NCBI RefSeq assembly: GCF_004342115.1
Contig: NZ_SMAC01000007.1
Coordinates: 30,620 to 94,619, forward strand
DNA from: Mannheimia haemolytica
GTDB lineage: Bacteria > Pseudomonadota > Gammaproteobacteria > Enterobacterales > Pasteurellaceae
Length of the DNA stretch: 64,000 bases
Direction: 5' to 3'
The notes under the pieces were generated by a model. It searched no databases and was not told where the DNA came from. It saw only the letters and a program-made list of their open reading frames with translations. Positions 30,158 through 41,382 of this stretch are shown one piece after another. Numbering within the stretch: the first letter of the stretch is position 1; each line of letters begins with the position of its first letter. Both the position numbers and the translations under genes were made by a program.

Positions 30158-30280
30158 TTCACACCTCCTGATTCACCAAAGATTGTACCATAGCTTAATC
30201 AGGAAAAAACAAGCGGTGATTTTTTTAAATTTTTTTGCAACTCAGGTAAAATAGCACGCATTTACGCAAAGAGGTCATCA

Positions 30281-30604
30281 ATGAACGTTTGGATTTTACT
30301 TGCGATTTCCATCTGCCTCGAAATCGCTGCCACCAATTTACTCAAATTAAGCAACGGCTTCACCAAAGCTATACCGACTATTGGCTCGCTCGCCTTATAC
30401 GGTTTATCCTTTTACTTTCTCTCTATTATTTTCCGCACCCTACCGGTCGGAATCGTGTATGCTATTTGGTCCGGCGTAGGGATTGTCCTTACCGCCCTTG
30501 TTGCTTATTTTGCTTTCGGACAGAAAATTGACTTGGCAGGCTTAATCGGCATCAGCCTCATTATTGCCGGTGTATTGGTGATTAATTTGTTTTCTAAAGT
30601 GTGA
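30281..30604 (+). CDS. Small multidrug resistance (SMR/EmrE-type) transporter
   Basis: This is a 107-residue protein with four membrane helices. The essential membrane-embedded glutamate is in helix 1 (LLAISICLEIAATNLLKLS, Glu16). Helix 3 has YAIWSGVGIVLTALVA, as in EmrE. It is probably a proton-coupled exporter of cationic or guanidinium-type compounds. AGAGG precedes the ATG, and a strong uptake-signal hairpin follows the stop. Confidence 0.88.
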   Translation: MNVWILLAISICLEIAATNLLKLSNGFTKAIPTIGSLALYGLSFYFLSIIFRTLPVGIVYAIWSGVGIVLTALVAYFAFGQKIDLAGLIGISLIIAGVLVINLFSKV

Positions 30605-30652
30605 TACAAGCGGTTGATTTTACAAAAAAATCTGCAAAATCAACCGCTTGTA
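30605..30652. terminator. Inverted uptake-signal pair, two-way terminator
   Basis: TACAAGCGGTTGATTTT (30605-30621) is perfectly complementary to 30636-30652, a 17-bp stem between the converging SMR gene and xylB. Confidence 0.8.
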
Positions 30653-30666
30653 ATAGTTGGCAAGAA

Positions 30667-32112
30667 TTATAACCCCTTTAACCGCCGGTAAAGCTCAGTA
30701 AATTTTTGGCGTTTTTGTTGATATTCTGCATAGCGGGCAGGGGTTGGTTGGTAAACCTGTTCCAGGGGTAACGGCTGACAGAACGTAGCAATATCCTGAT
30801 TTGGGTTTAGCGCAATTTGAGCGAGTTTTGCCGCCCCTAATGCCGGACCGACATCACCACTGGTGCGGTATTCAAAGGTTTTACCGCTAATATCGGCAAG
30901 TAGTTGTCGCCAGTACGCACTTTTTGCTCCACCGCCAATTAATGCAATATTGTCAGCAACTACACCAGTTTCGTGGAGTACCTCAATCCCTTCAGCCAAA
31001 GCGAAACTTACCCCTTCAATCACGGCTTTTGCCATCGTTATTTGGTTGTCATTATGGCTTAATCCCCAAAATACGCCTTTCGCATAAGGGTCATTATGCG
31101 GTGTACGTTCACCCGATAAATAAGGTAAGAAAATAGCATCAGATGCCGTTTGGCTTGCTTCAACCTGTTGGAATAAAGTCGATACATCTTTTAGTCCCAA
31201 TGATTTTACTGCCCAATCTACCGCAGAAGCGGCACTTAATATTACTGACATCAGATGCCAACGATCAGGTAAAGCGTGGCAAAAACTATGCACTGCTTTT
31301 TGCGGATTAGCCTGAAATTTATCGCTCACTACAAAATAAACCCCTGAAGTCCCCAATGAGAGCATAGCTTGCCCGGTTTGGTATAAGCCAATGCCGATTG
31401 CACCGGCAGCATTATCGCCACCGCCTGCCACAATCGGCACAGATTTCATTTTCCATTGCTCGGCAAGGGTTGGACGTAAATAACCTGTGATTTGATTGCC
31501 TTCAAACAGTTTCGGCATATTTTCAATGTCTAATCCGCAAGCATTTAGTAGCGATTTGTTCCAATTCCGTTTACCCACATCAAGCCACATTGTGCCGGAG
31601 GCATCAGACATATCAGAGGCATATTCGCCGCTCATCAACAAGCGGAGATAATCTTTCGGTAGCAAGACTTTGCTGACTTTTTCGGCAATATCGGGCTGGT
31701 GTTTATCAACCCAACGCAATTTCGGAGCGGTAAAGCCCGGCATCATCAGGTTGCCTGTAATTTCACGGCTATTTGGCACAAGCTGTTCTAACTCTTCGCA
31801 TTCCATAAAACTACGTCCGTCATTCCATAAAATCGCAGGGGAAAGTACATTATCTGCGTTATCTAGTAAAGTCGCTCCGTGCATTTGCCCGGTTAAACTA
31901 ATCGCTTTTACTGCTTGTAAATCTTGAGTAGCGGAAAGTTCTAACACCGCTTCATTGGTGGCATTCCACCAATCTTGCGGATTTTGTTCAGACCACAATG
32001 GGTGTGGACGAAAAATAGGAAGTGATTTTTGTGTGATGGCAATAATGTGTTGATTTTCATCGAGTAACACGACTTTCACACCCGATGTGCCGAGATCGAT
32101 TCCAATGTACAT
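30667..32112 (-). CDS. xylB: Xylulokinase
   Basis: XylB phosphorylates D-xylulose to xylulose 5-phosphate, feeding the pentose phosphate pathway. The 481-residue FGGY kinase starts MYIGIDLGTSGVKVVLLDEN and has SLTGQMHGATLLD (substrate contact), AGGGDNAAGAIGIGL, SLGTSGVYFVV, YLSGERTPHNDP and LIGGGAKSAYWRQLLADI. It is transcribed after xylA, 152 bases downstream of it on the minus strand. Confidence 0.97.
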   Translation of the reverse strand: MYIGIDLGTSGVKVVLLDENQHIIAITQKSLPIFRPHPLWSEQNPQDWWNATNEAVLELSATQDLQAVKAISLTGQMHGATLLDNADNVLSPAILWNDGRSFMECEELEQLVPNSREITGNLMMPGFTAPKLRWVDKHQPDIAEKVSKVLLPKDYLRLLMSGEYASDMSDASGTMWLDVGKRNWNKSLLNACGLDIENMPKLFEGNQITGYLRPTLAEQWKMKSVPIVAGGGDNAAGAIGIGLYQTGQAMLSLGTSGVYFVVSDKFQANPQKAVHSFCHALPDRWHLMSVILSAASAVDWAVKSLGLKDVSTLFQQVEASQTASDAIFLPYLSGERTPHNDPYAKGVFWGLSHNDNQITMAKAVIEGVSFALAEGIEVLHETGVVADNIALIGGGAKSAYWRQLLADISGKTFEYRTSGDVGPALGAAKLAQIALNPNQDIATFCQPLPLEQVYQPTPARYAEYQQKRQKFTELYRRLKGL

Positions 32113-32180
32113 AAATATTCCTTTGTTATTGAATACAAGCGGTCATTTTATTCGGAACATTTGCAATTTTAAGTTTTGGA

Positions 32181-32219
32181 GATCTATCACCCCTCTTTAG
32201 CAAAGAGGGGGATCAGATC
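32181..32219. repeat. Intergenic palindrome between xylA and xylB
   Basis: CCCCTCTTT (32190-32198) pairs with AAAGAGGGG (32202-32210), and imperfect GATC-containing flanks extend the symmetry. Uptake-signal copies in opposite orientation flank it at about 32135 and 32250. It may modulate xylB relative to xylA. Confidence 0.6.
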
Positions 32220-32264
32220 GAGCTTAACTTTGCAAAAAATTGATAAAAAACAACCGCTTGTAGA

Positions 32265-33584
32265 TTAACGGTAAATATAGCTATTTACCAAATTTTCCAA
32301 ATATTCTTGCTGACCGGAAACAGGTTTTGGATCTAACCCTTGGGTTTCCACTATTTTTGCCAAATCTTCAAGGCTTGCTTTACCGTTTAGAATTTGTAAG
32401 CCCAAATCTTGGTTCCAGCCAGCGTAGCGGTTATCTACTACTTTCTGTAATGCTTGATCTTCCAGCATTTTTGCCGCACGTTTTAGCGAAAGGGCTAACA
32501 CATCAATTGCCCCGATATGTGCGTGGAATAAATCATACGGATCGGTACTTTGGCGGCGGATTTTCGCATCAAAGTTGAAACCGCCCGTTGTGAAACCACC
32601 TGCTTTTAAGATTTCATACATCACAAGGGTGTTTTCTTCCACGCTGTTTGGGAATTGGTCGGTATCCCAACCTAATTGCGGATCACCTCGGTTGGCATCA
32701 ATCGAGCCAAAAATATCTAATGCGGTGGCAGTCGCAATTTCGTGTTGGAAAGTATGCCCTGCAAGAGTGGCGTGGTTTGCTTCAATGTTGACTTTGATCT
32801 CTTTTTCTAGACCAAACTGTTTTAAGAAACCGTAAACGGTGGCAACATCGTAGTCATATTGATGTTTGGTTGGTTCTTGTGGTTTTGGCTCAATTAATAA
32901 AGTGCCGTTAAAACCGATTTTGTGTTTATGTTCCACCACTAACTGCATAAAGCGACCGATTTGTTCACGCTCACGTTTTAAGTCAGTGTTGAGTAGGGTT
33001 TCATAACCTTCACGTCCGCCCCATAATACATAATTTTCGCCGCCTAAGCGTTTGGTTGCGTTCATTGCGGTAAAGACTTGTGCTGCCGCCCAAGCAAAGA
33101 CTTCCGGATTCGGATTGGTTGAAGCACCCGACATATAGCGAGGATTGGTAAAGCAGTTCGCCGTACCCCATAATAATTTCACGCCTGTTTCAGCTTGTTT
33201 TTGCTCTAAAATATCCACAATAGTGTTGAAATTGTGCTGATATTCTTTGAAATTGTTGCCTTCCGGTGCAACATCCACATCGTGGAAGCAGTAGTAAGGA
33301 ATGCCTAATTTTTGGAAAAATTCAAAGGCAATTTCCGCTTTTTGCTTCGCACCTTGCAGTAAATCCCCCGTTTTTTGCCAGCTTCTGTCAAGCGAACCCA
33401 CGCCAAACATATCGTTACCCGTCCAGCAGAAGGTGTGCCAATAGCAAACCGCTAACCGCAGATGTTCTGCCATCGTTTTGCCTAAAACCACTTCATCCGG
33501 GTTGTAATGTTTGAATGCAAACGGGTTGGTGGAATTAGCCCCTTCATATTGTACTTTTGAGATTTTGTCGAAATAGTTAGACAT
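32265..33584 (-). CDS. xylA: Xylose isomerase
   Basis: XylA interconverts D-xylose and D-xylulose. The 439 residues match class II Xyl[13 protein letters not shown] (catalytic His), [42 protein letters not shown] (metal-binding Glu), [31 protein letters not shown], and [19 protein letters not shown] precedes the ATG. It is divergent from xylFGH across a CRP-containing gap. Confidence 0.98.
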   Translation of the reverse strand: MSNYFDKISKVQYEGANSTNPFAFKHYNPDEVVLGKTMAEHLRLAVCYWHTFCWTGNDMFGVGSLDRSWQKTGDLLQGAKQKAEIAFEFFQKLGIPYYCFHDVDVAPEGNNFKEYQHNFNTIVDILEQKQAETGVKLLWGTANCFTNPRYMSGASTNPNPEVFAWAAAQVFTAMNATKRLGGENYVLWGGREGYETLLNTDLKREREQIGRFMQLVVEHKHKIGFNGTLLIEPKPQEPTKHQYDYDVATVYGFLKQFGLEKEIKVNIEANHATLAGHTFQHEIATATALDIFGSIDANRGDPQLGWDTDQFPNSVEENTLVMYEILKAGGFTTGGFNFDAKIRRQSTDPYDLFHAHIGAIDVLALSLKRAAKMLEDQALQKVVDNRYAGWNQDLGLQILNGKASLEDLAKIVETQGLDPKPVSGQQEYLENLVNSYIYR

Positions 33585-33692
33585 AATAATGCTCCTATGA
33601 ATTGGAAAAATAATCTTTCGGTAACATCATCGGAAAATTATGCAAAACCTTCAATTACGATATTTCGTTTTTGGATTTCGATTATTGGTTAA

Positions 33693-33708
33693 TGTGGCGT
33701 AGATCACA
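33693..33708. promoter_or_regulatory. CRP-like site in xylA/xylF intergenic region
   Basis: TGTGG-CGTAGA-TCACA differs from consensus at one half-site base. It sits 109 bases upstream of xylA and 118 bases upstream of xylF, where CRP is known to activate both directions in E. coli. A XylR site was not recognised with certainty. Confidence 0.7.
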
Positions 33709-33825
33709 AAAGTGAAAAATCATAATGATATTAATAAATATGATAATTGAACTTCATTTGAAATAAGCCCAGACTGCTTACGGGCGAAAAAGATGCTCAC
33801 ATTTTCATAACCAATGAGGTGAACT

Positions 33826-34827
33826 ATGAAACTTAAGTCTAAATTATTAGCCGTTGCTACGGCGACTTTAATGGTACTCAGCAATGCTTCTGTTGCTAAA
33901 GATCTAAAAATCGGTATGTCAATTGATGATTTACGCTTAGAGCGTTGGCAAAAAGACCGAGATATTTTTGTGAATAAAGCGGAAAGCTTAGGAGCAAAAG
34001 TCTTCGTTCAATCGGCAAATGGCGATGCAACCGCACAAATCTCACAAATTGAGAATATGTTGAATAAAGATATTGATGTATTGGTGATTATTCCGTTTAA
34101 CGGCGAAGTGTTATCCAATGTGATTGCCGAGGCGAAGAAAGAAGGTGTTAAGGTACTTGCTTACGACCGCTTAATCAATAATGCCGATGTGGATTTTTAT
34201 GTTTCATTTGATAATGAAAAAGTAGGTGAATTGCAGGCTAAAAGCATTATTGGGCAAAAGCCGGAGGGGAATTATTTCCTAATGGGTGGTTCACCTGTAG
34301 ATAATAACGCGAAGCTGTTCCGTAAAGGTCAAATGAAGGTGCTACAACCGTTAATTGACAGTGGAAAAATTAAAGTGGTAGGCGATCAATGGGTAGATTC
34401 TTGGCTTGCTGAAAAAGCATTACAGATTATGGAAAATGCACTAACTGCTAATAAAAATAATATTGATGCAGTTGTAGCTTCAAACGATGCAACCGCAGGC
34501 GGTGCAATTCAAGCGTTAAGTGCCCAAGGGTTATCCGGCAAGGTTGCAATTTCCGGACAAGATGCAGATTTAGCCGCAATTAAACGTATTATTGCCGGTA
34601 CGCAAACGATGACAGTGTATAAACCAATTACCAATTTAGCCGACAAAGCTGCCGAAATTGCTGTTGCATTAGGTAAAGATGAGAAAGTAGAAATGAATGC
34701 TCAATTAAATAACGGTATGAAAGAAGTACCGGCATATTTATTAGAGCCGGTTGTTGTAACTAAAGAAAATATTGATGACACAGTAATTAAAGACGGCTTC
34801 CATACCAAAGATGCAGTATATAAATAA
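33826..34827 (+). CDS. xylF: D-xylose ABC transporter periplasmic binding protein
   Basis: XylF captures xylose in the periplasm for XylGH. The 333 residues start with a signal peptide (MKLKSKLLAVATATLMVLSN, cleavage after SVA). The mature protein carries KIGMSIDDLRLERWQKDRD, VIIPFNGEVLSNVIAEAK, DRLINNADVDFYVSFDN, VVASNDATAGGAIQAL and SGQDADLAAIKRI, as in XylF. GAGGTG precedes the ATG. A hairpin after the gene probably raises its level relative to xylGH. Confidence 0.97.
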   Translation: MKLKSKLLAVATATLMVLSNASVAKDLKIGMSIDDLRLERWQKDRDIFVNKAESLGAKVFVQSANGDATAQISQIENMLNKDIDVLVIIPFNGEVLSNVIAEAKKEGVKVLAYDRLINNADVDFYVSFDNEKVGELQAKSIIGQKPEGNYFLMGGSPVDNNAKLFRKGQMKVLQPLIDSGKIKVVGDQWVDSWLAEKALQIMENALTANKNNIDAVVASNDATAGGAIQALSAQGLSGKVAISGQDADLAAIKRIIAGTQTMTVYKPITNLADKAAEIAVALGKDEKVEMNAQLNNGMKEVPAYLLEPVVVTKENIDDTVIKDGFHTKDAVYK

Positions 34828-34846
34828 ATCACTTTAATTTTTCTAG

Positions 34847-34872
34847 ATGGCGAGGCTTCCTCGCCATTTTTG
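34847..34872 (+). terminator. Partial terminator between xylF and xylG
   Basis: ATGGCGAGG (34847-34855) and CCTCGCCAT (34859-34867) with loop CTT are followed by TTTTTG. This is a typical attenuating hairpin that lets the binding protein exceed the membrane components. Confidence 0.85.
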
Positions 34873-34893
34873 AAAATAAGGGGCTAACTAAGT

Positions 34894-36408
34894 ATGGCGA
34901 AATTATTAGAAATGAAGAACATCACTAAAAAATTCGGTGAGGTTGTGGCATTAAATAATATTTCAATTTCCCTTGAAACCGGCGAAATACTTTCTTTATG
35001 TGGTGAAAATGGTTCAGGCAAATCAACTCTGATGAAAGTATTATGTGGAATTTATCCTGCCGGTGATTATGAAGGGGAAATCTATTTTTCCGGCGAAAAA
35101 TTGATTGCCAGAAATATCAAAGATACTGAAGAAAAAGGCATTTCGATTATTCACCAAGAATTGACCTTAGTAAAAAATATGTCGATTTTGGAGAATATGT
35201 TTTTAGGGAATGAAATTACCAAATCAGGGATTACAGATGACAATGAAATGTATCTGCGTTGTAAAACCTTACTTGAACAAGTGCAGTTGGATATTGACCC
35301 AAACACCAAAGTTGGAGAGCTAGGTTTAGGGCAACAACAGTTGGTTGAAATTGCCAAAGCATTGAATAAACAGGTACGGTTGTTGATTTTAGACGAGCCT
35401 ACCGCCTCGTTAACCGAAAAAGAAACCGAGATTCTGCTGAGTTTAATTAAAGATTTACAAGCTCACAATATTGCTTGTGTTTATATTTCACACAAATTGA
35501 ATGAAGTGAAAGCCATTTCCGACAAAATCTGTGTCATTCGAGACGGCGAACATATCGGTACTCGCAGTGCAGAGGGAATGAGTGAAGACGATATTATTAC
35601 GATGATGGTTGGACGTGAGATTACCTCGCTCTACCCACACGAGCCACACAATATTGGTGAAGAAGTCCTTCGAGTTGAAAATTTAACCGCTTGGCACCCA
35701 ACCAATACACATATCAAACGGGTTGATAATGCTAATTTTGTACTACGCCAAGGTGAAATTTTAGGTATTGCTGGTTTGGTCGGTTCAGGGCGAACCGAGA
35801 TGGCACAATGTATTTTTGGCTCTTACCAAGGCAAATATCAAGGTGATATTTTTCTGCATAAGCAACCGATTAAAATCAAAAATTGTGCACAAGCGATTGA
35901 AAACCATATTGTGATGGTGCCGGAAGATCGCAAAAAACACGGCATCATTCCAATTATGGGGGTGGGTAAAAACATAACTCTCTCTTCATTACCGCAATTT
36001 TGTTTTGGCAAAAAAGTAATAAATGAACCGCTGGAAGAAACCATTATCAACCAATCTATTGCAAAACTGAAAGTGAAAACTTCCTCGCCTGAATTAGCAA
36101 TTGGACGGTTAAGTGGCGGTAATCAGCAAAAAGCAATTTTGGCAAAATGCCTATTGCTTAACCCTAAAATCCTGATTTTAGATGAGCCGACCCGTGGTAT
36201 CGACGTGGGAGCAAAATATGAAATTTATAAGCTCATCAACCAATTAGCTAAAGAAGGTATGGCAATTATCGTCATTTCCTCCGAATTACCTGAAGTTTTA
36301 GGCATTAGTGATCGTGTATTGGTTATGCACCAAGGCAAAATTAAAGCAGATTTGATTAACCAAGACCTTACCCAAGAAAAAGTAATGGAAGCGGCACTCA
36401 AGGAGTAA
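34894..36408 (+). CDS. xylG: D-xylose ABC transporter ATP-binding protein
   Basis: XylG is a 504-residue double ATPase of the monosaccharide importer class. The N-terminal half has Walker [10 protein letters not shown] and Walker [13 protein letters not shown]. The C-terminal half has the degenerate GLVGSGRTE loop, signature LSGGNQQK and [21 protein letters not shown] lies 10 bases before the ATG; xylH starts 3 bases after the stop. Confidence 0.97.
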   Translation: MAKLLEMKNITKKFGEVVALNNISISLETGEILSLCGENGSGKSTLMKVLCGIYPAGDYEGEIYFSGEKLIARNIKDTEEKGISIIHQELTLVKNMSILENMFLGNEITKSGITDDNEMYLRCKTLLEQVQLDIDPNTKVGELGLGQQQLVEIAKALNKQVRLLILDEPTASLTEKETEILLSLIKDLQAHNIACVYISHKLNEVKAISDKICVIRDGEHIGTRSAEGMSEDDIITMMVGREITSLYPHEPHNIGEEVLRVENLTAWHPTNTHIKRVDNANFVLRQGEILGIAGLVGSGRTEMAQCIFGSYQGKYQGDIFLHKQPIKIKNCAQAIENHIVMVPEDRKKHGIIPIMGVGKNITLSSLPQFCFGKKVINEPLEETIINQSIAKLKVKTSSPELAIGRLSGGNQQKAILAKCLLLNPKILILDEPTRGIDVGAKYEIYKLINQLAKEGMAIIVISSELPEVLGISDRVLVMHQGKIKADLINQDLTQEKVMEAALKE

Positions 36409-36411
36409 CCT

Positions 36412-37539
36412 ATGAATAAGTTAAAATCGATTAATTTACAAGTTTATATTATGCTGATTGCAATTGTTGTGATTATGAGCTTTTTCTCTATTGCAACTGA
36501 CGGTGCTTATTTAAGTGCCAGAAATATCTCCAACCTGTTACGCCAAACCTCCATTACCGGTATTCTTGCCATCGGTATGGTATTTGTGATTATTTCCGCA
36601 GAAATTGATTTATCGGTTGGCTCGCTAATGGGCTTACTCGGTGGATTTGCCGCCATCAGTAATGTATGGTGGGGCTGGCCGCTCTCGTTAACTATTATAG
36701 TTACTTTAATTTTAGGCGTCATGCTGGGTGCTTGGAGCGGTTGGTGGGTTGCTTATCAAAAAGTGCCGTCCTTTATTGTAACTCTTGCCGGTATGCTGGC
36801 GTTTCGTGGTGTATTGGTCGGCTTAACCAACGGGACAACCGTTTCACCGATTAGCAATGAAATGACAACCATTGGTCAAGGCTATTTGCCTGATATGGTG
36901 GGTATGATTTTAGGTACTATCGGGATATTTTGCTTTATTGTTTGGGGTAGCTACCAACGCAAAGCCAGACAAAAACTCAATCTTACTGTGCCTTCTATGT
37001 CGAAAGACACGCTGAAATACGGACTAGTTGCAATTATCGTATTAGGTGCGATCTACCTACTCAATGATTACCGTGGTGTGCCATTCCCGGTATTGGTGTT
37101 GGTGATTCTAGCCATTGCCGGCACATTCTTGGCCAGAAAAACCGCCTTCGGGCGTCACATTTATGCGATTGGTGGCAACATTGATGCCGCTCGCCTCTCG
37201 GGGATTTCAGTTGAAAAAGTCAAACTTGCGATTTTTGCCTTAAACGGCTTATTAGTTGCCATTGCAGGCTTGATTTTAAGCTCACGTCTTGGAGCCGGCG
37301 CACCTTCCGCCGGGCAAAATGCCGAATTAGATGCGATTGCCGCCTGCGTGATTGGTGGAGCCAGTTTAGCCGGCGGTATCGGTAGCATTTATGGCGTAGT
37401 TATTGGAGCATTTATTATTGCTTTGCTGGATAACGGTATGAGTATGCTTGATGTGCCAACCTTCTGGCAATATATCGTTAAAGGTGGAATTCTACTGCTT
37501 GCAGTTTGGGTAGATACCATCAGCAAGAAAAAAGCCTAA
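36412..37539 (+). CDS. xylH: D-xylose ABC transporter permease
   Basis: XylH is a 375-residue inner-membrane permease with about ten spans and BPD_transp_2 signatures: [53 protein letters not shown] and [17 protein letters not shown]. It is the last gene of xylFGH. An uptake-signal pair (37547 and 37672) with a long intervening segment separates it from the convergent permease gene. No xylR follows. Confidence 0.97.
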   Translation: MNKLKSINLQVYIMLIAIVVIMSFFSIATDGAYLSARNISNLLRQTSITGILAIGMVFVIISAEIDLSVGSLMGLLGGFAAISNVWWGWPLSLTIIVTLILGVMLGAWSGWWVAYQKVPSFIVTLAGMLAFRGVLVGLTNGTTVSPISNEMTTIGQGYLPDMVGMILGTIGIFCFIVWGSYQRKARQKLNLTVPSMSKDTLKYGLVAIIVLGAIYLLNDYRGVPFPVLVLVILAIAGTFLARKTAFGRHIYAIGGNIDAARLSGISVEKVKLAIFALNGLLVAIAGLILSSRLGAGAPSAGQNAELDAIAACVIGGASLAGGIGSIYGVVIGAFIIALLDNGMSMLDVPTFWQYIVKGGILLLAVWVDTISKKKA

Positions 37540-37687
37540 TTGGATAACAAGCGGTCAATCTCGACTATCCAACGGGAAATCCGGCATAATCGGGCTAAAA
37601 ATGGGAACTATGTTGCCAGACATACTCAACAATTTTACCGTCAACGTCAGATTACCAAAAATGACCGCTTGTAATTTAGAGGAGTGT

Positions 37688-39553
37688 TTAGAGCGGAAAT
37701 AACATCGGAATCACAAACACCGACACCAGCATCACCAGTACAGTAAACGGCACACCAACTTTAACGAAATCAATAAATTTATAGCCTGCCGGTGCTAATA
37801 CCATCGTATTTACCGGTGAAGAAACCGGCGTCATAAAAGCGGCGGAGGCTGAAACAGCGACCGTCATCACAAAAGGTGCCGGTGAGTAGCCAAGTTGGTT
37901 AGCAATCGCAATGGCTATCGGCATAACCAAAATTGCAGTCGCTGTGTTGGAAATAAAAGCACTGATAATCGCTGTTACTACAAATAATACTATTAGAACA
38001 AAATGTACATCTAAGCCTTGCATTGCATCAAGTAGAAGCCTAACGGTTAAATCCACACCACCGGTTTTTTGTAAGGCAATAGAAAACGGCATCATCCCCA
38101 CAATCAACACAATGCTTGGCATATGAATCGAATCATAAGCACTTTTCATATCCACACAGCGGAACTTGCCTAACATTAAGCAGGCAATCAACGCTGCCAT
38201 CACGTTTGGCACAATGCCGGTAATCATCAGCAACACCATAGTCAGCACTGAGAACAGAGCGTGAGGGGCTTGGCTTAACGCCGGAGGGGCGTTTTTACTT
38301 TCTGCCGGATCTCTAAGCAAGAAGAAATCTCGATGATCGTCGTCCATACGGTGAATTTGTTGCCATACGCCCATCACCAATAAAATATCGCCGAATTTGA
38401 GTGGCGTATCGAGCAGTTCCTCTTGTATGATTTCATCACCACGTTTTAAGCCGACAATGCTTAAATGGTATCTTGAGCGGAATTTGAGTTCCCGAATAGT
38501 TTTACCGATACATTCTGCTTCAGGCATAACCGAAATTTCCGCCATACCCACCGAGCGATATTGTGAGGAAAAGTATTCGCCTTTTAGCTCAATCGGGCGA
38601 AGTTTGAGCTGTTCACAGCGTTGTTGGTAAGTTTCATCATCGAGGGCAGTATCAAGCAGTAAAATATCTTTCGGCTGGAAAATTTCGTTTACCGAGGCAC
38701 TGACGGTAATTTTTCTAAACCGCTTAGTGCGTTGAATTGCAATGATGTTTAGCCCTTGCTCAATCCGTAAATTCAGTTGCCCGATAGATTTGCCGACACA
38801 GTCTGAATCTGCTTCCACCAGCACCATTTTGGCTCGCTCTTTAAGTTGATACTCTTCAATTAACTGCGACATTGAAAATTTTTGAGCCTGACTGTGAGTA
38901 TTGCTTTGCTCACCATTATCCAACCAACGGCGGGCAATCAGCATATAGCCGATGCCCATCACTAAAATAATTAATCCAATCGGAGTAAAACTGAAGAAAT
39001 TGAAGCCTTCAAAACCTGATTTTACTAATTCGGAATGAGCAACAAGGTTGGGTGGTGTGGCAATTAAGGTCATCATACCGCTGATAAGTCCGGCAACACT
39101 TAACGGCATCATTAACCGGCGAGGAGAAATTCCCATTCCCGAGCAAATGGCAAGCACCACCGGAATGAAAATCGCCACAATGCCGGTGGAACTCATAAAA
39201 GATCCAAGCCCGGCAATACAGAGCATTAGCAGCACCAGCACTTTGGTTTCGCTCGCTCCCGACACCCGCATCAACCAATCGCTGACTTGGTTCGCCACGC
39301 CGGTTCGCACCAAACCTTCTCCGACAATAAAGAGCAACGCAATCAGCACCACGTTTGGGTCACTTAAGCCTGCCAACACTTCTTTGACTGATAAAATATT
39401 AGTCAGGCTAAAAAACAGCATTACAATTAAGGCAACCACGTCCATACGCAACTTGTTTTGGATAAATTGCCAAATCGCAAATACCAATAACGCCATTACC
39501 CAAAACAGTTCTTGCTTAAGAAAATCCGGCACAAAAGAGAGCAACGATTGCAT
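37688..39553 (-). CDS. SLC13/DASS-type permease with two TrkA-C domains
   Basis: The protein has 621 residues from the ATG at 39553. GGAGG ends 8 bases before this ATG, whereas an ATG 6 bases upstream is too close to it, and the open frame beyond lacks a start with a site. N-terminal membrane spans (SLTNILSVKEVLAGLSDPNVVLIALLF, SSTGIVAIFIPV, LIATPPNLV) are followed by two RCK_C/TrkA-C regulatory domains (about 205-370), then more spans with SNTATAILVMPIAIAIANQLG and TPVSSPVNTMVLAPAGY. Family members move sulfate, dicarboxylates or other anions with sodium; the substrate is not readable here. It stands alone. Confidence 0.87.
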   Translation of the reverse strand: MQSLLSFVPDFLKQELFWVMALLVFAIWQFIQNKLRMDVVALIVMLFFSLTNILSVKEVLAGLSDPNVVLIALLFIVGEGLVRTGVANQVSDWLMRVSGASETKVLVLLMLCIAGLGSFMSSTGIVAIFIPVVLAICSGMGISPRRLMMPLSVAGLISGMMTLIATPPNLVAHSELVKSGFEGFNFFSFTPIGLIILVMGIGYMLIARRWLDNGEQSNTHSQAQKFSMSQLIEEYQLKERAKMVLVEADSDCVGKSIGQLNLRIEQGLNIIAIQRTKRFRKITVSASVNEIFQPKDILLLDTALDDETYQQRCEQLKLRPIELKGEYFSSQYRSVGMAEISVMPEAECIGKTIRELKFRSRYHLSIVGLKRGDEIIQEELLDTPLKFGDILLVMGVWQQIHRMDDDHRDFFLLRDPAESKNAPPALSQAPHALFSVLTMVLLMITGIVPNVMAALIACLMLGKFRCVDMKSAYDSIHMPSIVLIVGMMPFSIALQKTGGVDLTVRLLLDAMQGLDVHFVLIVLFVVTAIISAFISNTATAILVMPIAIAIANQLGYSPAPFVMTVAVSASAAFMTPVSSPVNTMVLAPAGYKFIDFVKVGVPFTVLVMLVSVFVIPMLFPL

Positions 39554-39692
39554 AACCATATCCTCCAAAATAGTTAGGGATAGATTACACCGCTTTAAGC
39601 AAAGAAAAAAGCCGATAAGATCAAAAAGAAAGGAAAAAGCAATCACGTACGGCGTGAATGCTCAGTACAAGCGGTTAGTTTTGACGAAATTT

Positions 39693-40208
39693 TTACAATG
39701 GGCTTTCCACATTCAGTTGTTCGTCAATTTCAGTTACCGCCAAAATCAGGCTTGAACGTACCATTTTTTCCAACCGCATTTGCTGCATTTGAAAGAGCAT
39801 CGAATCTTTATTCGCTGCACTCGCTTTCATATTCAGCAATTCATTGATAGGCAAAAAATCAATATGGTGCAAATCTTTGGCAAATTTCACTACCGCCGGG
39901 TGAGAAAATGCGAACTCGTCTTCTTCCTCATTCAAATGCTGTTTGACTTCAAGGAAAAGCGAGATATCTTCAAACACTTTAGGTGAGATCACCCCCAACC
40001 CAAGCAACACTTTTAAACGTACTTCAATGTCAGCCAGCGGTCCTTGATGTTCAAACAAGGAATCCACCACGGATTTTAACGCAAAGTCCGTTTTGCGAAA
40101 CACTCGTTCAATCAACTGTTCAACCGCTTTGGCAAAGCGTTGATTGGCAATGCTAAGGAAACCACGCAGGGTGGTTTCCTCACTGAGTTTGTCGATGTAA
40201 TCCATCAT
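39693..40208 (-). CDS. mtlR: Mannitol operon repressor MtlR
   Basis: This is a 171-residue MtlR-family protein (helical, without a classical DNA-binding domain) with LSEETTLRGFLSIANQRF, FEHQGPLADIEVRLKVLLGLGVI and EDEFAFSHPAVVKFA. MtlR dampens expression of mtlAD in E. coli. It is the last gene of mtlA-mtlD-mtlR, 11 bases after mtlD; two adjacent ATG codons could start it. Confidence 0.93.
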   Translation of the reverse strand: MMDYIDKLSEETTLRGFLSIANQRFAKAVEQLIERVFRKTDFALKSVVDSLFEHQGPLADIEVRLKVLLGLGVISPKVFEDISLFLEVKQHLNEEEDEFAFSHPAVVKFAKDLHHIDFLPINELLNMKASAANKDSMLFQMQQMRLEKMVRSSLILAVTEIDEQLNVESPL

Positions 40209-40219
40209 AGTGTCAAGAA

Positions 40220-41359
40220 TTATTGATATAATTCCACCACTTGAGCAATGACCGCTTGGTCGGTTAAACCGGTGTATTTTTCCACCGCTGCCGCCACACC
40301 GTGATTTGCAATAAATTCGGCAAGTTCGACCGCTTGTGGGTCTTCCTCATTGCGATATTGCAATGCCATCACCACGCCTTTGACCAAGTTTTGATACGGT
40401 AAGCCATATTCCAACGTGCCACGCAACGGTTTGATCAAGCGGTCGTTTTCGCTCAGTTTGCGGATTGGCTCACGCCCTACACGGTTTACGTCATCGTTTA
40501 AGTACGGGTTGGCAAAACGTTTGAGGATTTTTTCGATATACGCTGAATGGGCTTGTGGGTCGAAGCCGTAACGTTTAATCAGCACAGCACCGCTCTCTTC
40601 CATTGTGGCTTTCACCTGAGTTTTGATTTCCTCAATCGCAATCGCCTCTTTAATCCATTTCACGCCCGCTTGTTTGCCCAAGTAGGCACAGATTAAATGC
40701 CCGGTGTTCAGGGTGAACAGTTTGCGTTCCACAAACGCCATCAGGTTATCGGTTAATTCCATTCCTTTGATGTTTGGAATGTCACCTTTGAACTGGGTTT
40801 GATCCACAATCCACTCGCTGAACTCTTCCACCGTGACTTCCAACGGATCAGCAGGGTTCGGCTCGGCAGGTGGTACAATTCTGTCCACCGCACTATCAAC
40901 AAAACCAACCACTTTTTCAATTTCTGCTTGCTGCTCGGCAGTTAAATGCTCAAAAATTTTACCTTTAAAGAAAGTTGTGCCACGCACCATATTTTCACAG
41001 GCGATAATGTTCAGCGGTTGGGTGTTGCCACTTTCCACACGAGCCACTAACGCTTTGGCGAACAGTGGGGCAATAAAGCCAAGCACATTCGGGCCGACTG
41101 CGGTGGTAATTAAATCGGTGTTTTTCACTTGCTCAATCACGGCATTTTCGTCTTTCGAGTTAATTGCCGCAATGTTTTTGACAATTTCCACACGGCTGTC
41201 ATCGCCCACGATTTTCACGCCGTATTGCTTGTTTTGGTTGATTTGGTCGATTTGAGTTTGGTTAATATCGGCAAAAGTCACGAAAATGCGAGCATCAGCA
41301 AGCAATTTGCCGATAAAGCCACGCCCGATATTACCGGCACCAAAATGGAGTGCGTTCAT
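40220..41359 (-). CDS. mtlD: Mannitol-1-phosphate 5-dehydrogenase
   Basis: MtlD oxidises mannitol 1-phosphate to fructose 6-phosphate with NAD. The 379-residue protein has the start [17 protein letters not shown] (dinucleotide fold), [39 protein letters not shown] and the polyol dehydrogenase catalytic segment [17 protein letters not shown]. It follows mtlA, separated by a GC-rich inverted repeat. Confidence 0.97.
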   Translation of the reverse strand: MNALHFGAGNIGRGFIGKLLADARIFVTFADINQTQIDQINQNKQYGVKIVGDDSRVEIVKNIAAINSKDENAVIEQVKNTDLITTAVGPNVLGFIAPLFAKALVARVESGNTQPLNIIACENMVRGTTFFKGKIFEHLTAEQQAEIEKVVGFVDSAVDRIVPPAEPNPADPLEVTVEEFSEWIVDQTQFKGDIPNIKGMELTDNLMAFVERKLFTLNTGHLICAYLGKQAGVKWIKEAIAIEEIKTQVKATMEESGAVLIKRYGFDPQAHSAYIEKILKRFANPYLNDDVNRVGREPIRKLSENDRLIKPLRGTLEYGLPYQNLVKGVVMALQYRNEEDPQAVELAEFIANHGVAAAVEKYTGLTDQAVIAQVVELYQ

Positions 41360-41382
41360 TGATGATTGTTCCTCTATAAAAC

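Noticed and set aside
37547..37672. Possible small gene between xylH and the SLC13 permease
   Set aside because: About 90 bases between two uptake signals contain no start with a ribosome site and no recognisable RNA.
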